Positions 11,851-25,030 of a DNA stretch of 64,000 bases are shown here, piece after piece; position 1 is the stretch's first letter; the number at the start of each line of letters is the position of its first letter. A program made the position numbers and the translations under genes. Where the stretch lies: contig OZ020518.1 of the NCBI GenBank assembly GCA_963971425.1, positions 759,001 to 823,000 of the forward strand, in the 5' to 3' direction. Below the pieces are notes generated by a model. The model did no database searches. It saw nothing but the letters and a program-made list of their open reading frames with translations, and was not told the DNA's origin. Origin of the DNA: Bryoerythrophyllum caledonicum (taxonomy: Eukaryota > Streptophyta > Bryopsida > Pottiales > Pottiaceae).

Positions 11851-12509
11851 AACGTATTGTACATAAGAACAAGTATGTATACTTATTGGAGGATATTGTA
11901 TTGTACCCAAGGGTTGGTTTCAAATATTTATTATTTTCTAAAAAGAATTGTTTGGCAAAACAAATATTCTTGAGATTCATTTTTCCACCGAGTTAATTTA
12001 TTGAATAATGATTTCCATATTTTTTGGCATTTATTTACTTTGCCAATTCCTACCTTGGGTACAATAATTATTTCATCACAAAAGTGGAGGTTTTGTGACA
12101 GAAATTTGAGTGCCAATACTTTAGATACCCATACAATACCTTGGGATCCCCATCTCAATCCTATAATAGTTTAATTTGAAGTAGAAGATTATCTTTAAAA
12201 TATACCAATTTTTAGACTAGTTTATAGCGGCAATTAAAATCCTATGAAAATTTCAATTCTAGGGAGCACATTTTTCCACAATTGTAAGGACACACTTTTC
12301 TACCAGAGTTTGAAGTATTTTGTATTAGCAATTGATATGTTATGACAAGCATATTATTGTATGTTTCTTAAAACTAAAATTTACTATAAACAATATAATG
12401 TATTGTCATTTTTACATAATCTATGTATACTCTATTGGTTCATTGGATGTAAAAGTTATACTAAAATCATGGCAACCGATTTCTACACCTGTAAGTCCAC
12501 AATAAACCA

Positions 12510-12950
12510 TGAGAATGATGGTGACTAAATGGACAATTGTGTGTAAATCAAGCTAACGACAGAGTCATGTGCTTTGAAAATCCTGACGCTATTAATGATC
12601 TAACTAGACATTCTTGCTCTTATTTTGAATTTGAATTTGACTCACCAAAAATGAAAGTACAATGATGGTGTCTGGAAAGTCACATGTAGACCAAATTCAA
12701 GACCCAGTAAAGCGCTTTACCACCAACACATATTCTAACACCAATCATGTAGAATTAGGCATTCTAACTTCTAAGTGTTATCAAAATTTGATATTGATTC
12801 AACAAAAAAGTAAATAGATTGGCAGTTTTTATAAAGTAGCTACAAACCAAAACTTAAGACCTAGCTTGCTCTTTTGACGCTAATCACGAGGTCTAAATGG
12901 GCCATCAAAAGTCACTACATACTGTATTGAATCTTAATAGCTCACTTTTT
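12510..12950. repeat. Dispersed repeat, inverted relative to 42540-43003
   Basis: The segment gatggtgtctggaaagtcac..tgtagacc near 12664 is the reverse complement of the segment near 42925. Flanking stretches (attgattcaacaaaaaa, gtagctacaaacc) also correspond. Family unknown, no coding content. Confidence 0.5.
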
Positions 12951-12960
12951 TTCCAGGAAT

Positions 12961-13004
12961 GCTATCTTGTGAGCGGTGAGCGATGAGCGGCGAGCGGCGA
13001 GCAC
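12961..13004. repeat. Left terminal inverted repeat with heptad structure
   Basis: After GCTATCTT come five consecutive 7-bp units: GTGAGCG, GTGAGCG, ATGAGCG, GCGAGCG and GCGAGCA. Arrays like this could be binding sites for the transposase. Confidence 0.8.
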
Positions 13005-13743
13005 CGAATTCAGGACAATTTTTACCATTGTTTTTGTTGTGAAATTAAAAAGAACACCTATTGCCGTGAGTGTAGGTGGATTGTGCATCAAAAATTAAAA
13101 ATTAAAAAAATTAACATAAGAGAAATTCTTGACTTACAATCGCTTTAATTTATAGTTTATTATATAGAGGTGCCTATAGCCGTGGCACTATTATTAGACT
13201 TTTGGGGGAAAATTACATCCAAAAGTAAATTGATAAGAGATAATGTAACATATATTACAATGCAAACTTCTATTCCAAACGATTACGATTCTATATATGA
13301 TTAATGGGGGAGAAGTAATAAACATCGCTTGAATAGCTCTGCGACTTGCGGTAGAGGAATTCTCCCGGATGTGTATTACTATTCTAATTAAGTCAAATAT
13401 GTAGTACTATTATAATGACTGTTTAGGTTAAAGGAAATTTCTGCAAGACAGTTTAGGGTGCTGAATGGAGAGAATGATAAAGGTGGACCATCTAAAAATA
13501 TTTCAAACTTTGTATACTATTCATGATGTGAAAATTGTATACTTCTAAATTCAAAGACACATTATTAAAATTGATTAAAATCCATCCGTGAATGATAATT
13601 CAATATCTATTAGATTATCTAACTAGAGTACAAACATATATGTGGATGAAACAAATAATCAAATAAGACATGCAAGGGTGATATATATCCATAAATCCAA
13701 AGCCTCATATCAGGTCAATTCGGCATACAAAATAGAGGAATCA

Positions 13744-16700
13744 CTACTCCTCAGATGTGAACTCATCGTCACTGCCCTGATGGATAAACATCATACTGCT
13801 ATCAGAACCACTATCAGAATCAGTACTAGCCTCCTCAGCCTCGTCATCCAAAAAAACCTTTGCTCCGGAGTCGGATCGAGCAGCCGGTGGACGTCGTAGA
13901 GGCGACGGCTGCGCTACGGATGCGATGGCAACAGCTTCAGCATATTCAGACAAAATATGCGGCTGCTCCGGACTGACAACCTTCCATGCCAAGCGAGCCA
14001 GCACTCCAGCGGGAGGTGTTGACAGGGAAGCCATCAACGACGTCGTCAACCGTCTGCAACTAATATTCAGTAGCAAAATACCAATGATAGAATTACATAA
14101 CAAAAACAACAACTGAATGAAGAGAACTTACTTACAAGTTCTCTTAGGCGCAGTCTTAATCTCTGGTTCATCATCACCAAGCTCTAAAGGGCGCTTGAGA
14201 GAAGTCTGCTCCATGGGCTCAACAATCGCAGAATTAACTTCCAACGTCTCTGGAATCATGGGTCGAAGCACCTCGTCTACCAAGTCCTTGTTTGCCTCCA
14301 AGGCAAGAATATGACGCTTGAGGGCTTTGCAAGCCTTGATAGATGCACCTGTAAAAAGTGTCGATTGCAAATACTAATAAATTAAAATCATGGTTGGATA
14401 ATAAAAAAAATGATTAAATGAAAAGCAAATACCAGTAGAAGCGGTGAGGTCCATGACGATCTCATCCTCCTTGGTGCAAAGATCAATAAGAGCCTCCAAT
14501 AGATTCTGCGACTTCTCTCTCGCTCCTCGCCATGGCATCCCGGTGGAGGCTCTCACCGTCAGTGACTCCTGGGTGATGAAGTTGGTCAGATGACCGTCTG
14601 AAGAAAGCTCAATCCCATCCGCCGAAAGTTCCACTCTATCATTGAAGACAAATGGAATTGGAGGATCCCTCTTTTGAACGAAGCACTTGACCATGAAAGT
14701 CTTGTGTATGCGGCCGAGGCGAACATCAGAGAAGAGGGGAAGTCCATTGATGGCAAACCACTTCGCCTCTTCGTCGAATCCCGACCACTAAGCCCAGGAA
14801 ACCAGTTCATTTGAAATGAACCTGGAGTCTGGATAGAACACAATGATAGCTCTTCCATCACGAAGAAACGACTCTGCCAACTCGAAGTTAAACCGAATCC
14901 ACAATGATTCTTTCCGATCCTTGGGGGTCGGCACTGTAGGTAGTGTGTTCCATGGTGGAATCACAGTACCACCCTCAATGCTTGGAACTGGCAAGTCCTC
15001 CGGGACGTCAAATATGAACATATCCGCCAAACCATCCTCAGTCAACTCCCCCTTCATGTACCGCGTCTTGGATCCGCCATGCGCCATCAACCACTGTGCT
15101 ATATCCCTCCAAACTGACGGAACGTCATCCTCAGCTGTAACTGAATCATACTCAGTAAAGATAGAGTAAGCGCTGGTATGGATTACCTCAACAACTATAG
15201 TGGACTCTGTCTGCTCCACTACAGGAATCGAATAGATGGTCCGCGCTGGTTTTGCAACGAATGCTCATGGGCGGCTGCTGGCGGACGGAGAAGCGCCAAA
15301 AGTTGTCAATACAGGTGCCGGCTGTGAGAATGATCCAAGACCCATGGTAGACAACAATTTCTCGGGCCCCTCTTTCGCCATCAAAGCTGCCAATTCCTTG
15401 TTCCTCACTCGAGTCTCTTTCCTCTCCTTGTGTGCACTCTCCTTCTCCAAACGGGCCGCTTCTTGCTCTGCTCCTCTGGCTGCAATCCTCGCCGCCTTTT
15501 GTTTTGCCCTCTCCTTGGAGTTTTCAGAGATCTCAAGCTCAGGCTCAATCAAGAATGGAGCTGAAGCTTGCAAAGCTAGACCTGCTCTAGAATGAGTAGC
15601 CAAGGCATCACAGGACTCCCGAAGCTCCACCTCGTCACTTGGAGTTGGAGCTGAATGCCAAAGCTCTAAGTACCAAGCACACTGAGCCAAATGATGCCGA
15701 GTAAAACGGCGCACTTGAGACTCTGTGAAGATGCACTCAGCGCTGATTGTGGTAACACACCACTTCCTCAGCCGGATTGGCAACTCCCGAGGCTGCAAAG
15801 CTCCGTTGGCAACGAGCTCTCACCAAAAATATCAGAGCACCACTCTCCTGACACTTTGAGTTGTCTCTGGCTGCTTGAAAAACTCATCAGAATTTACGAA
15901 CGGCTTCGTCCCACTGAAATGGTTCTTAAACGCCTTCTTCCAGAATGTGAGATAGTTGGCCTCCACCCATGAGCCAATATCCAGAACGGGGTTGGGGAGA
16001 CCCTCCATCCTAATGGTGATGTTGTCATCCTCCACGACCTTGGCAAATAACTTCTCTGCCTCCTCCTCAAGCTATATAATGAAAACAAAATGTTAGTGAA
16101 CAAAACTTACAACTGATAGAAAATAAAAACGTAAAACGATTGAGGAAAATTGAACTTAACTCAGCCCAAAATGAAGCCACGTCAAGCGAGGGTTTAAGAC
16201 TGATCTCCGAACATAATGCTTTTGGAAAATTGAATTCATCCCTCCCCTCTTTCGACAAATTCCACCAACGCATCCATCTACCTTTGAACCTCGCAGAAAC
16301 CTTGGAAGTGCAAAGCAATTGCAACCTCTCAATTGTAATTTCCTCCTTGTTCTGATAAACATCATAATGATGAAGAACCTAAATCAAATGATAACAGAGA
16401 AGTAGTCAATAAAAAATAAAAAAATATTTGAAAGATAATGAATGAACGAGTACAATGAATTGAATAAACGAATACCTCTTTGAAAAACTCTTCACCATTA
16501 CGAGGGTCAGCAATGGCAAGAAGTCGGGTGAGTAAGGTGCCACATTGAGTCTTCTTCTTTTGCACCGCTTCGGAGCATAGAGTGACCAACTCCGCAAAGC
16601 TTCCAACACGATCAGCCCCAACACCGGTCACAAGTGTGTCACGGTAAGTTCGAATACAATCTTCTTGAGCTGCAATAAGCTCCCGCTACACGAAGAAATT

Positions 16701-19700
16701 TTTGAACATAATTAGAATACATTCCCAAAAAAATACAATAACATAGCATATATGTATTCTGGGGCATAGATAATAGCATAGAGTACACAAAGTTGGACCA
16801 AATTCAATCCCAACGTACCTCATAAAGTACCTTCAAGAATGAATCGAAGGTCATATGGTACCACTTTTTGGTACCCTTTCTAGCCTACTACGCCACGCTA
16901 GCATCGTGATCCTCCTCACTATTCAGACCCTTGAGCTGATCGAAGTCCAACAATCCAAAATGCTGAACTCTCTTCACATCATGTGACAGTTGTTGTGTCA
17001 CATGGTCGGAGTCTTTCTGCCTGAGTGACAATGATCATAAACTTCAAAGTCATGCGAGAATAACAATAAAAATACAAATCTGTTGAAAAAACCAAACCGA
17101 AATAGGAAATAAAGAAAAGAACTCCCTTGTTCCAGTCCGTCATGGCGTTTAGTAATATATGGCGGTTCCCCAATGTAGGCTCCAATAAAACTGCCCGGAC
17201 TGGAATATGAAAGGCAGAATCGTTCCTATGCATGGTGGATATGACATCCATCCATGCAAGATGGCGGTGGTTGCCATCCCACACAAAAAAGTAACGATCA
17301 GAAAGGCATTGTAACTCTGGCCTATTTGCAATCAAAGCTTCGAAGTTGTGGTCCTCCGCCCTCCAAAGCTCTTACCATCCCTCAGGCCTTTCAGGCAGAA
17401 CTTCCCGTTCGACCATGGAAAAGTCTTTCAATGCAACATAAAAACATGCAGATCCTTGGCGGTAGCCTTTGACAAACTCGCTCTTCAGCTTCTCTATGTC
17501 CAGCTTCACTGGAATACGCACCTCCGCCATTGGCAACATTCGGCAGAGTGGGATGTGCAACTCCCCAATAGACGGATAATGAGACTTTTGGAGCACATCG
17601 TAGGAAGTCCCACGAATGGACTTCCTCAATGAAAGCTCTATTGTGTCCAAACTGGAATCTATCCCTATCACCGGTATAACTTGCAGGACTAAACTCGAAT
17701 CAACATTCGGCAATCTCAAAGCCTCTGGAGCCGGCGATCCCGAAGCCCCTGGAGCCGAAGTCGTGTCCTCACCTGGCATCCCCAAGTCCTCAGTTGGCGT
17801 GACCTTGTCTCCGTGGAGTGACTCCATCTGATGACATCCAGTGTCAATCATATGGATTTACAAACAACAGCATGAAAGAAGTGCTTTTCTAAACTCAAGG
17901 AATAATATCAAATGCAACAAAATATGAAAGAAGCAACAGGACACAAGATGTATGGAGCATGATATGACTTAAACTCAGCATGAAAGAAACCATATTGCAT
18001 ATCGAGACGTTTAAAAGTAATCCAGCTTGTTTGGACAAGGTCCACAATGCAGAATCAAAATAAATAATTCAGAAGTAAATGGATTCTAAACATTGAATGA
18101 ACTAAACGAGTAACCATAAGAAGCTTCAACTTCGATGAAGGTGCTACTAGTAAACAAAACAAAATGAATCAAAAATCAGCTGTGCATACAGTCAATCGGA
18201 TCCAAGGGACCCGATCCTACCATCAACTTAGGTTTTTAGGGCACATCAATCTATCTAATCTAAATTCTCACTACAACAATCGGAAACCTAATCTAGAGAT
18301 GAACTGAAATGGACCTAGAACACATACGTGCTAAACTGAACTTAGATTCTAGAACTCACGATTGATGGAAAGCTCAAGCACGAATACTCAACAAGCTCAC
18401 AGTGCTACGATGCAGGTGAAAACCAAAAACCAAAAAAAAAAAACCAGAATTCAATACTCCTCACAGTACCTCGGATCCGAGGGACTCGAGTCGACCTCCA
18501 AGTTCGGTATTTGTTTTCATCTATCAATCTTATTTTTACTCTATAAAATGCAATCGCAAACCTTATCTAGAGATGAACTGAAATGGACCTAGAACACATA
18601 CCAACTAAACTGAACTTAGATTCGAGAACTCACGACTGATGGAAAGCTCAAGCACGAATACTTAACAAGCTCACAGTGCTAGGATGAAGGTGTAAGCCAA
18701 AAACTCCAAAAAAAAAAGACCACAAATTAGCACTCCTCACAGTACCTCGGATCCGAGGGACCCTAGTCTACATCCAAGTTCGGTTTTTTTTTTTTACATC
18801 TCTCTATCTTATCTAAACTCTGTTGAATGCAATTGTAAACCTAATCAAGATATAAATTGAAATGGACCTAGAACACGTCCCAGAAATACTGAACTAAGAT
18901 TCCAAATAGCACAGACAGTCTGAATGCTCAAGCACGAAACACATCAAGTAGATTAAATGTGTCAGAAGGTGTAACCGAGAACCAACAAAAAAATCCACAA
19001 TCCAGTGCACACAGTCCCTCAGGGTCGAGGATCAAGAGGCTCTATTCGAATCTAGAATCCAGTCTATTGATAAGAAGAGGAAGCATCGTCATCCATTCCA
19101 AGAAGATGCATAACAGGTTTCATGTCTGAGTAGAGTTTGAATTCACAATTAAAGTGATCTGGTTCTTCCCGGCTTCGACAGCGTCTGCTCCAAAGCTCTT
19201 GAACCCAACTTCGGCTCGACTCTCAGAAACGCCAACCTAATTGTGTCTCAACCCATTTAGGGTTTATGGAATTCTATGAACTATGCTCACAAGATCAGGG
19301 TTTATAGGAATGAAAATCTAGAAATGGGTGTTGGGTAAATTGCGGCAGACTTGTGTTCAGACTTCAAATACAAGTACCGAACTTCGAAAGCAGACACAAG
19401 ACTTAGCAAACCCGATTTTGAAGTGAAACGAGTGAGTTGAAAATTTTTTCTACTTACCTCTCTAGTTTGCGGCTGCAGCTCCACGTCGTCATGCGTCTGT
19501 CCACTTCCTTCACCGTTCTCACGACCTCCTGCCTACAAGAGAAAGGGATTCCTTCTTATGCACATCAGGGTTCAGCAAATCCACCTTTCATTTAACCTCA
19601 TGTTCATGGACGACTCTAAAATGCGATGCTATGGCAGAAACTATAGTTGAAATAGTTTACCACACCAGAAGTATACTTCAGCTGCCACTTGTAAGTTCAC

Positions 19701-20650
19701 AAACTACATGGTATGTAAAGTAGATGTTCAGTGAAGCCACACAGTAGCAACAGCTCGTGCTCGAGTTGAATTCAAAATGATCCAGATGCCTTATAACTCG
19801 CGAATATTCAATCGGTCAATCTCCTCACATATTAAAAAACAGATTCTAGAAACCTAATAGTCTAGGAAGCATAACGCACAGTATAGTTGGAGATGCATTG
19901 AGCTATTTAGGAAACCAAACTTATGATGCATATTGTAAATCGTTCTGATGATATTGTACCTGTGTCATTTGGGCCCGCTTTGCACCCAAAAGTATTGGGA
20001 CAGATTCCCCCGCGCTTCCTCGATCGTTCCTTGGTCGACCATTGATTGCCCTTGACGAGGACCTATTCCTATTCCTTGTGGATCGTGTTGAATTCACTCG
20101 GCTCCTAGGGTCCATACTTGAGTCCATGCTTTGACAGTCATTGTCGTCAACAACACCGTTTGCACCCTTACCCCCATGCATCGAGCTTATTGGCGCATTA
20201 GGTCCCGTGAAATCACTCGTCATAATATCTTGTATAGACTCTTGTTCCCCCCTTTCTCTACGCAGCTGCATCACATAGCTGTACGACTACACAGTACGAA
20301 TTATAGTATGACCAATACCGGATTGCACTATTGAAAACTAACTAATCATATGAAAATGAAGCACTTACTTCGACGGTATTGAGTGGCGCCTCTTCTGCTT
20401 GAAATATACTTGACAAATTCCTGAATTGCACGGGCCCCTCAGATGACAGGTCCTCACGACTCTCCTCTAAAACCAAGGCCTTGTGCTCTTGTCGCTGCGT
20501 TCGGGACCGACTGGGCTTTGGATTTGAGTCGTGTGTTGTTCTTCCCTTCCGGCCACCCTTGCTTGTCATCCTCTGCAAGTCGTCCTGGTCACATTGAACA
20601 TTTTCACCAGGGTTCGGCTCCAATGATATGGCAAGACATCGTTGAACCAT
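13744..20650 (-). pseudogene. Transposon cargo: ParB-like domain plus beta-class DNA methyltransferase-like protein, with stops
   Basis: Exons I can place: 20650-20369 (ATG), 20265-19960, 19532-19458, 17827-17123, 17016-16819, 16685-16476, 16378-about 16161, 16071-14433, 14348-14132, then about 14057-13744. The N-terminal exons are basic, low-complexity and Ser/Arg-rich. Exon 17827-17123 reads like a ParB/sulfiredoxin-type N domain: a RIPVKL strand, then YFFVWDGNHRHLAWMDVI and HIPVRAVLLEP. A helical region follows. The 16071-14433 exon has FIFDVPEDLP where the methyltransferase motif IV (DPPY) would be, then DGRAIIVFYP. Across the next junction comes motif I, DEIVMDLTASTGASIKACKAL..LALEANKD. 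Motif IV before motif I is the beta-class order. An acidic tail ends at TAG 13744. In-frame stops lie at 17372-17374 (TAA), 16885-16890 (two TAGs), 15265-15267 (TGA) and 14788-14790 (TAG). One or two frame slips occur near 15840. The protein would be about 1,200 residues. Activity is doubtful because motif IV is altered. Confidence 0.65.
18180..19040. repeat. Three tandem copies of a 275-285 bp unit in the cargo-gene intron
   Basis: The landmarks cggatccgagggac, gaactgaaatggacctagaac and gaaagctcaagcacgaat recur at spacings of about 282, 276 and 272 bp, starting near 18190, 18472, 18748 and 19020. Copies also share an A-rich tract. They lie in the 19457-17828 intron of the minus-strand gene. 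Confidence 0.8.
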
Positions 20651-21459
20651 AATTACCCCTACTTAGTTCTATGTTACTATTTCAAGCAGTTGCCAACGGA
20701 ATGGCCCATAATCCGCATCTAGTTTATCAATTGTTGTCAGCCTTAATTTGAATTTCAAAAACAAAGTTAGTCGTGGCTATAGCATCTCTATTCTTTGCTT
20801 CTGCAGTCACAAGCATTTGACTTTTCCAAATTTATCATTTATTTTAAGTGAATAACGACAACACTGGGGAATAATTAACTTTAAGCAGACTTAGTGGCTT
20901 AGCAGATACAACTACTGCTTATCTATTTGTAAATTGCCGACTCAGATCATGACCTCTAGATTTGAATCAGAACTTTGTCGTGTATAATAAAGATGTGTCA
21001 GATTGTGTGCAAGTGGTACTGGCAAACTAAGAATGCACTATTCCACCGTAAAGAGAAACTGCGTGCTATGCGATTCTTGCAGTAAACAAAGTATTTTACT
21101 CTATTACAATTAGTCATCTCTCATCTCTCTTCTCATTGGATATTTGCTGTCAATTTAGTTAAAAACAAGTGAACATATAGCATACCAACTTTATGGTATA
21201 CTCCGCCTCAGTAGAATCAACCTATTAATTTCTATCCTTAATTTGAAATCTTTTCCATTTTCATTGAGGCGCCGTCAGGGAGCGTGCATGGGCATCTGAC
21301 AGAAGGCATTAAATATTTTCGCCAATTATGAGCACGATGCGTTTTTGTAATTGGATGTCTCCACTGAGATGTTTAGGCAAGCAGTTGATTTCTACAATAT
21401 ACAACCGCCATCGTAGACAACACGCATTCCATATCCTATGTTGTGGAGAGCTCTTGACT
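20651..21459. promoter_or_regulatory. Divergent intergenic region of the Mutator-like element
   Basis: About 800 bp between the starts of the minus-strand cargo gene (20650) and the plus-strand transposase (about 21460). It presumably holds both promoters. I could not assign a specific TATA box or other motif with confidence. Confidence 0.35.
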
Positions 21460-24400
21460 ATGGCGTCACTCACATCTCAGTACGGTGGTGTTCCGTTTGT
21501 CGTGTCCGTTGGTGAAAATGGAACTATCAATGTCCCGGAGGCAGTCCTCAGTAGTCGCTTTTGGGTTTAGACTTGGAACCGTTCATGTTGAATAAGAGGT
21601 GTTTGATAGCTCGGGAGTATTAGAACATTCTATATACCAAGTGGAAGATCGAGACGATTTAGGCTTTCTCTGGAATCTGTGTCGTGGTTCTTTTAATGTA
21701 TATGGTGTTAGGGATACTCAAACGTCCGCTAATGCGTCGTGTGCCGTGATGGTCCCTCCTACCGATTCCGATGATACGATACTTGTGCCCGGTTTGGGCA
21801 CACGGTCTAACCCAAGTATGCAGCTTCTAAGTGACACAGACGAGGACCTCTCTGATGTCAATTTGGGGGAATCATCGTACACCTTTAAGTCACAAGACTC
21901 GATCTGTCCCGATGCGTCTATCCATACGCCAAATATGTTGCACATGTCTCCGTCTCTTTCCTTTAGAAAACCACCTATCCATCCAAATTCTAAAAGTATC
22001 CGCAATATCATTCCATATGTTCGTAGGACCTGTTCTAGAAAGGGATCCGGTTCTGAGTTGACACACGTGGATTTTGAGAGCATTGAGGTTTCACGTGTAA
22101 AGTATTTGCCTCCGTCTTACAACGGGGACGTGTTGTTTGAGTTGCCTCCACTTCCAGAAGGCATACCAACTCAGTTTGGAGGAGGACTGGATGGTATGAG
22201 CAAGCAACACGATGGTCACATATGGTGCAGGACAATGACTACGAATATCATGAACGATTTTGGCCTGACATTCGTATGTCAGACCAAAATGAAGGTCATC
22301 TTGTACTGGCCATCTTCAATGTCCTAACCTTCATTGTGACAATAAGTGCAGGAATGAAGGTCGCACTAATCAAACAGAGTGAAGTGGACTCGCCATTTCC
22401 CCCTGGCCTGTCAATGGCGCTCCGCACCCGAAATCAACATTGGCTTGTAAGGTTTGTCAAACCCCGCCTATTTGTCTAGCTCTTTGTGATGCACGTATTT
22501 ACTATATGGCGTGTACCGATTCGGAGCACACCCGACTTGCCATTCATCTTGGTATTTACCAGCATCCCATCTCGAATGGAGTTGACCAAACCGCAATGGA
22601 CGTGATGCATGAGTGCGTTGCGAAGGAAGTCGAGCGTCCACCCAACGCCACTAATTCGGCAATCACTATGGCTGCCAGTAAGAATTATCTTTCTGATTAC
22701 TTGATCCGTCCCGGATCGAGATCATCAAACCTTGAAGGAGCATCCATGGATGTTGTCTTGGATCAGTTCCAGACTTTGTCATCCCCTAACATAAGGAATT
22801 TGATTTCGACATGCTAGCGCTTCTACAGTGGTGGGAAGGGTGTCATGGTTAACATCATGGAGCTAATGGAGTCGTCCAAGTTTGTCTTCATCCATGAGAA
22901 CAAGTTCCCGAGCCAATCTAAAGGTAAGGTATTTGTGTTTAAAATGTTTGTTGATCGTTCTGGTAGCAGTGTTGATCTTGTTTGGCGGATGCAACCTGGT
23001 GGAGACCTCCAAGATTGTTGGTTGATGTTTGATCACGTAAAGCGGGTTAAAGACTAGACTACCATGGCATGCCATGTATACGACAGTAAGTATTGTAAAG
23101 TTATGACGATAGCTATGTGTGATATACAATCGGAGGATGGTCAAGAACAACAGTTGTTTTGGGAGAACCTGAATGACTACGATGTTGAATCACGGAGTGG
23201 AGAACACGAACTTTAAAGGGTTCATGGCTGATAGTGCCGGAGCGAATTGGCACGCTGTCCGGCGAGTGTATGGCAATGGCGACAAGGACGTCCCAATCAA
23301 AAACAAAGAACGGACTTATTTATTCCATTGGACCAAGTGCCTTCAAGGAGCCACCACGAAGAGCATTCTATCAGCATTCCAAGATCAATACATTGCACTT
23401 TGCAAGATTTGGAAGAACGCGAGATCATAAGAAGAGGATGAAGCACAGTACAACGTCATTCGTGGATAGTGGATTTCATCTGGGGCCACTACCGAAAGCG
23501 GGCGTCGTGCACTGGAAGATTGGATGGCATTTTGGCATTTCCGATATAGACAATGGGGTGGAGCAATGCAATTAGTAAGTTTTCGCATTTTTTGTTTATA
23601 AATATTCAGATTGTTGAAAAGTTATATGTGAACGATGTACTGACCATTGCTGTATAATATCAGGACCTCACACTCGACGAGCGAGCTGACATGCCATCAT
23701 GTAATCTTGTGGAGACAGTCCACAACCGCTGGCTTCAATAGTTCGGGAATACCATGACATGTTTATATGCAGCTACCGTGGATGACCTAATTCGGGCTGT
23801 CATGCAAATCACTTTGTACCGGGCATGGATCAATGGAGGGACCTCCGGAAAAGGTCCAGACAAAGGTACGCTTCGATCAAGATCTGCCCAACGTTTTGGT
23901 GATCCAAGACTCATTGCAGAAGTTGTGCGGAGTTTTCCGGGGACAGAGGATCTCTTGACAAAGACGGGCGGGCTCGTAGGAGCGGAGATTTTTGGATCTA
24001 CCAAACGGAAACTTGACATGCAACTTGGATCTAACAACGACTCCCACCGCTCCGATACGGTGAACTATTCGATTCCACGAGATGGCAGAAGGGTGACTCG
24101 GGCACGGATCGAAGAGGTCCTAATTGAACAAGGTTCCGGGGTCCGTCACACAATGGTAGTATTGGAAACAGAGTGTGATCCGTCAAAGTGGCACATTGGT
24201 CGACTTCCGAAGACCTCCCACCGAAAGTGCTTGGCATTGCAAGCTCACACCGGTGAGAGGTGTGACGCCCGAGTTGGGCGTGGGAGTAAGGGAACACCTG
24301 CCCCAACATATATTGGCAAGAAGAAGGAGTTCAGGCTGCCAGAAACACTTGTGTCAAGTTTTGATTTTGTGCTGATGATATTAGCCGATGCGTGATGGGT

Positions 24401-25030
24401 TCGAAGAAATCGTTTGTAGTGGACTGGCCATTAGTCCCAATGACATGGCCAGTGAAGCTTGGCACGAACCTAACGACGCAAGAAATTTTATCGTTAGAAG
24501 AAGCAGGTTTTCAGTTAGAGCAACGTGGTGTTTTGTCGCCTCGTAGACAATTCCAAGTAACTTTGAACATGCCTCTTCCGTGATCAAACTTTCCGCTTCC
24601 AGAGAATCCGGACTCATACCATACTTTCCGCAACGGCTACCAGATTTGCCAAAGTTCAGACGTGCCTTCCGTTGAGCACCGAAACAAGTGGTCAAGCCCA
24701 GCTCTGATCAAGAATTGCTACATTACGAATGTCACCGCAATGCCGTATCCGGGATTTGGATGCGTTATCACTCTTCTCACGGAGAAGGAGAAGTCTTATT
24801 GCATAACCTTTACAGACTACCCACCGTGTACATGTCCAGATTTTCTGAAGATTTCAGTGGAGGCGTTGGGGAAGAAAGGGCAATGGAAGTACTGCAAGCA
24901 TGTGTACTACATCCTACGCTATTTATGTAAGATGGACTACAAGGAGGACTTATTCATGCATGCCCCAAGCTACAGCTTTAACGAGGTCATGCGCATTCTA
25001 GAGCTTGCTAATATTGCCGAGCAAGCATGA
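21460..25030 (+). pseudogene. Mutator-like transposase with SWIM zinc finger, degenerate
   Basis: Begins at an ATG (21460) and is recognisable to the TGA at 25028-25030 in several frames. Segment 21599-22327 is an acidic N-terminal region. In a shifted frame near 22295-22400 comes a zinc-ribbon-like CTGHLQCPNLHCDNKC..NQTEW, as in N-terminal Mutator DNA-binding regions. Segment 22845-23430 carries the core: VFIHENKFP, KVMTIAMCDIQSEDGQEQQ, then FKGFMADSAGANWHAVRRVY and LFHWTKCLQ. These look like the catalytic Asp and histidine regions of a DDE transposase. Segment 23754-24395 is a basic linker. Segment 24662-25027 has the SWIM finger, CTC..CKH (about 24830-24903). Frame changes and stops (for example near 21568, 22327, 23057 and 23430) mean no full product. 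Some may be unrecognised introns. This is the likely mobilising enzyme of the parental element. Confidence 0.7.

Noticed and set aside
17372..17851. A separate 159-residue gene ending at 17372
   Set aside because: The reading continues in the same frame beyond the TAA with the rest of the ParB-like domain, so the stop is a nonsense change within a larger gene.
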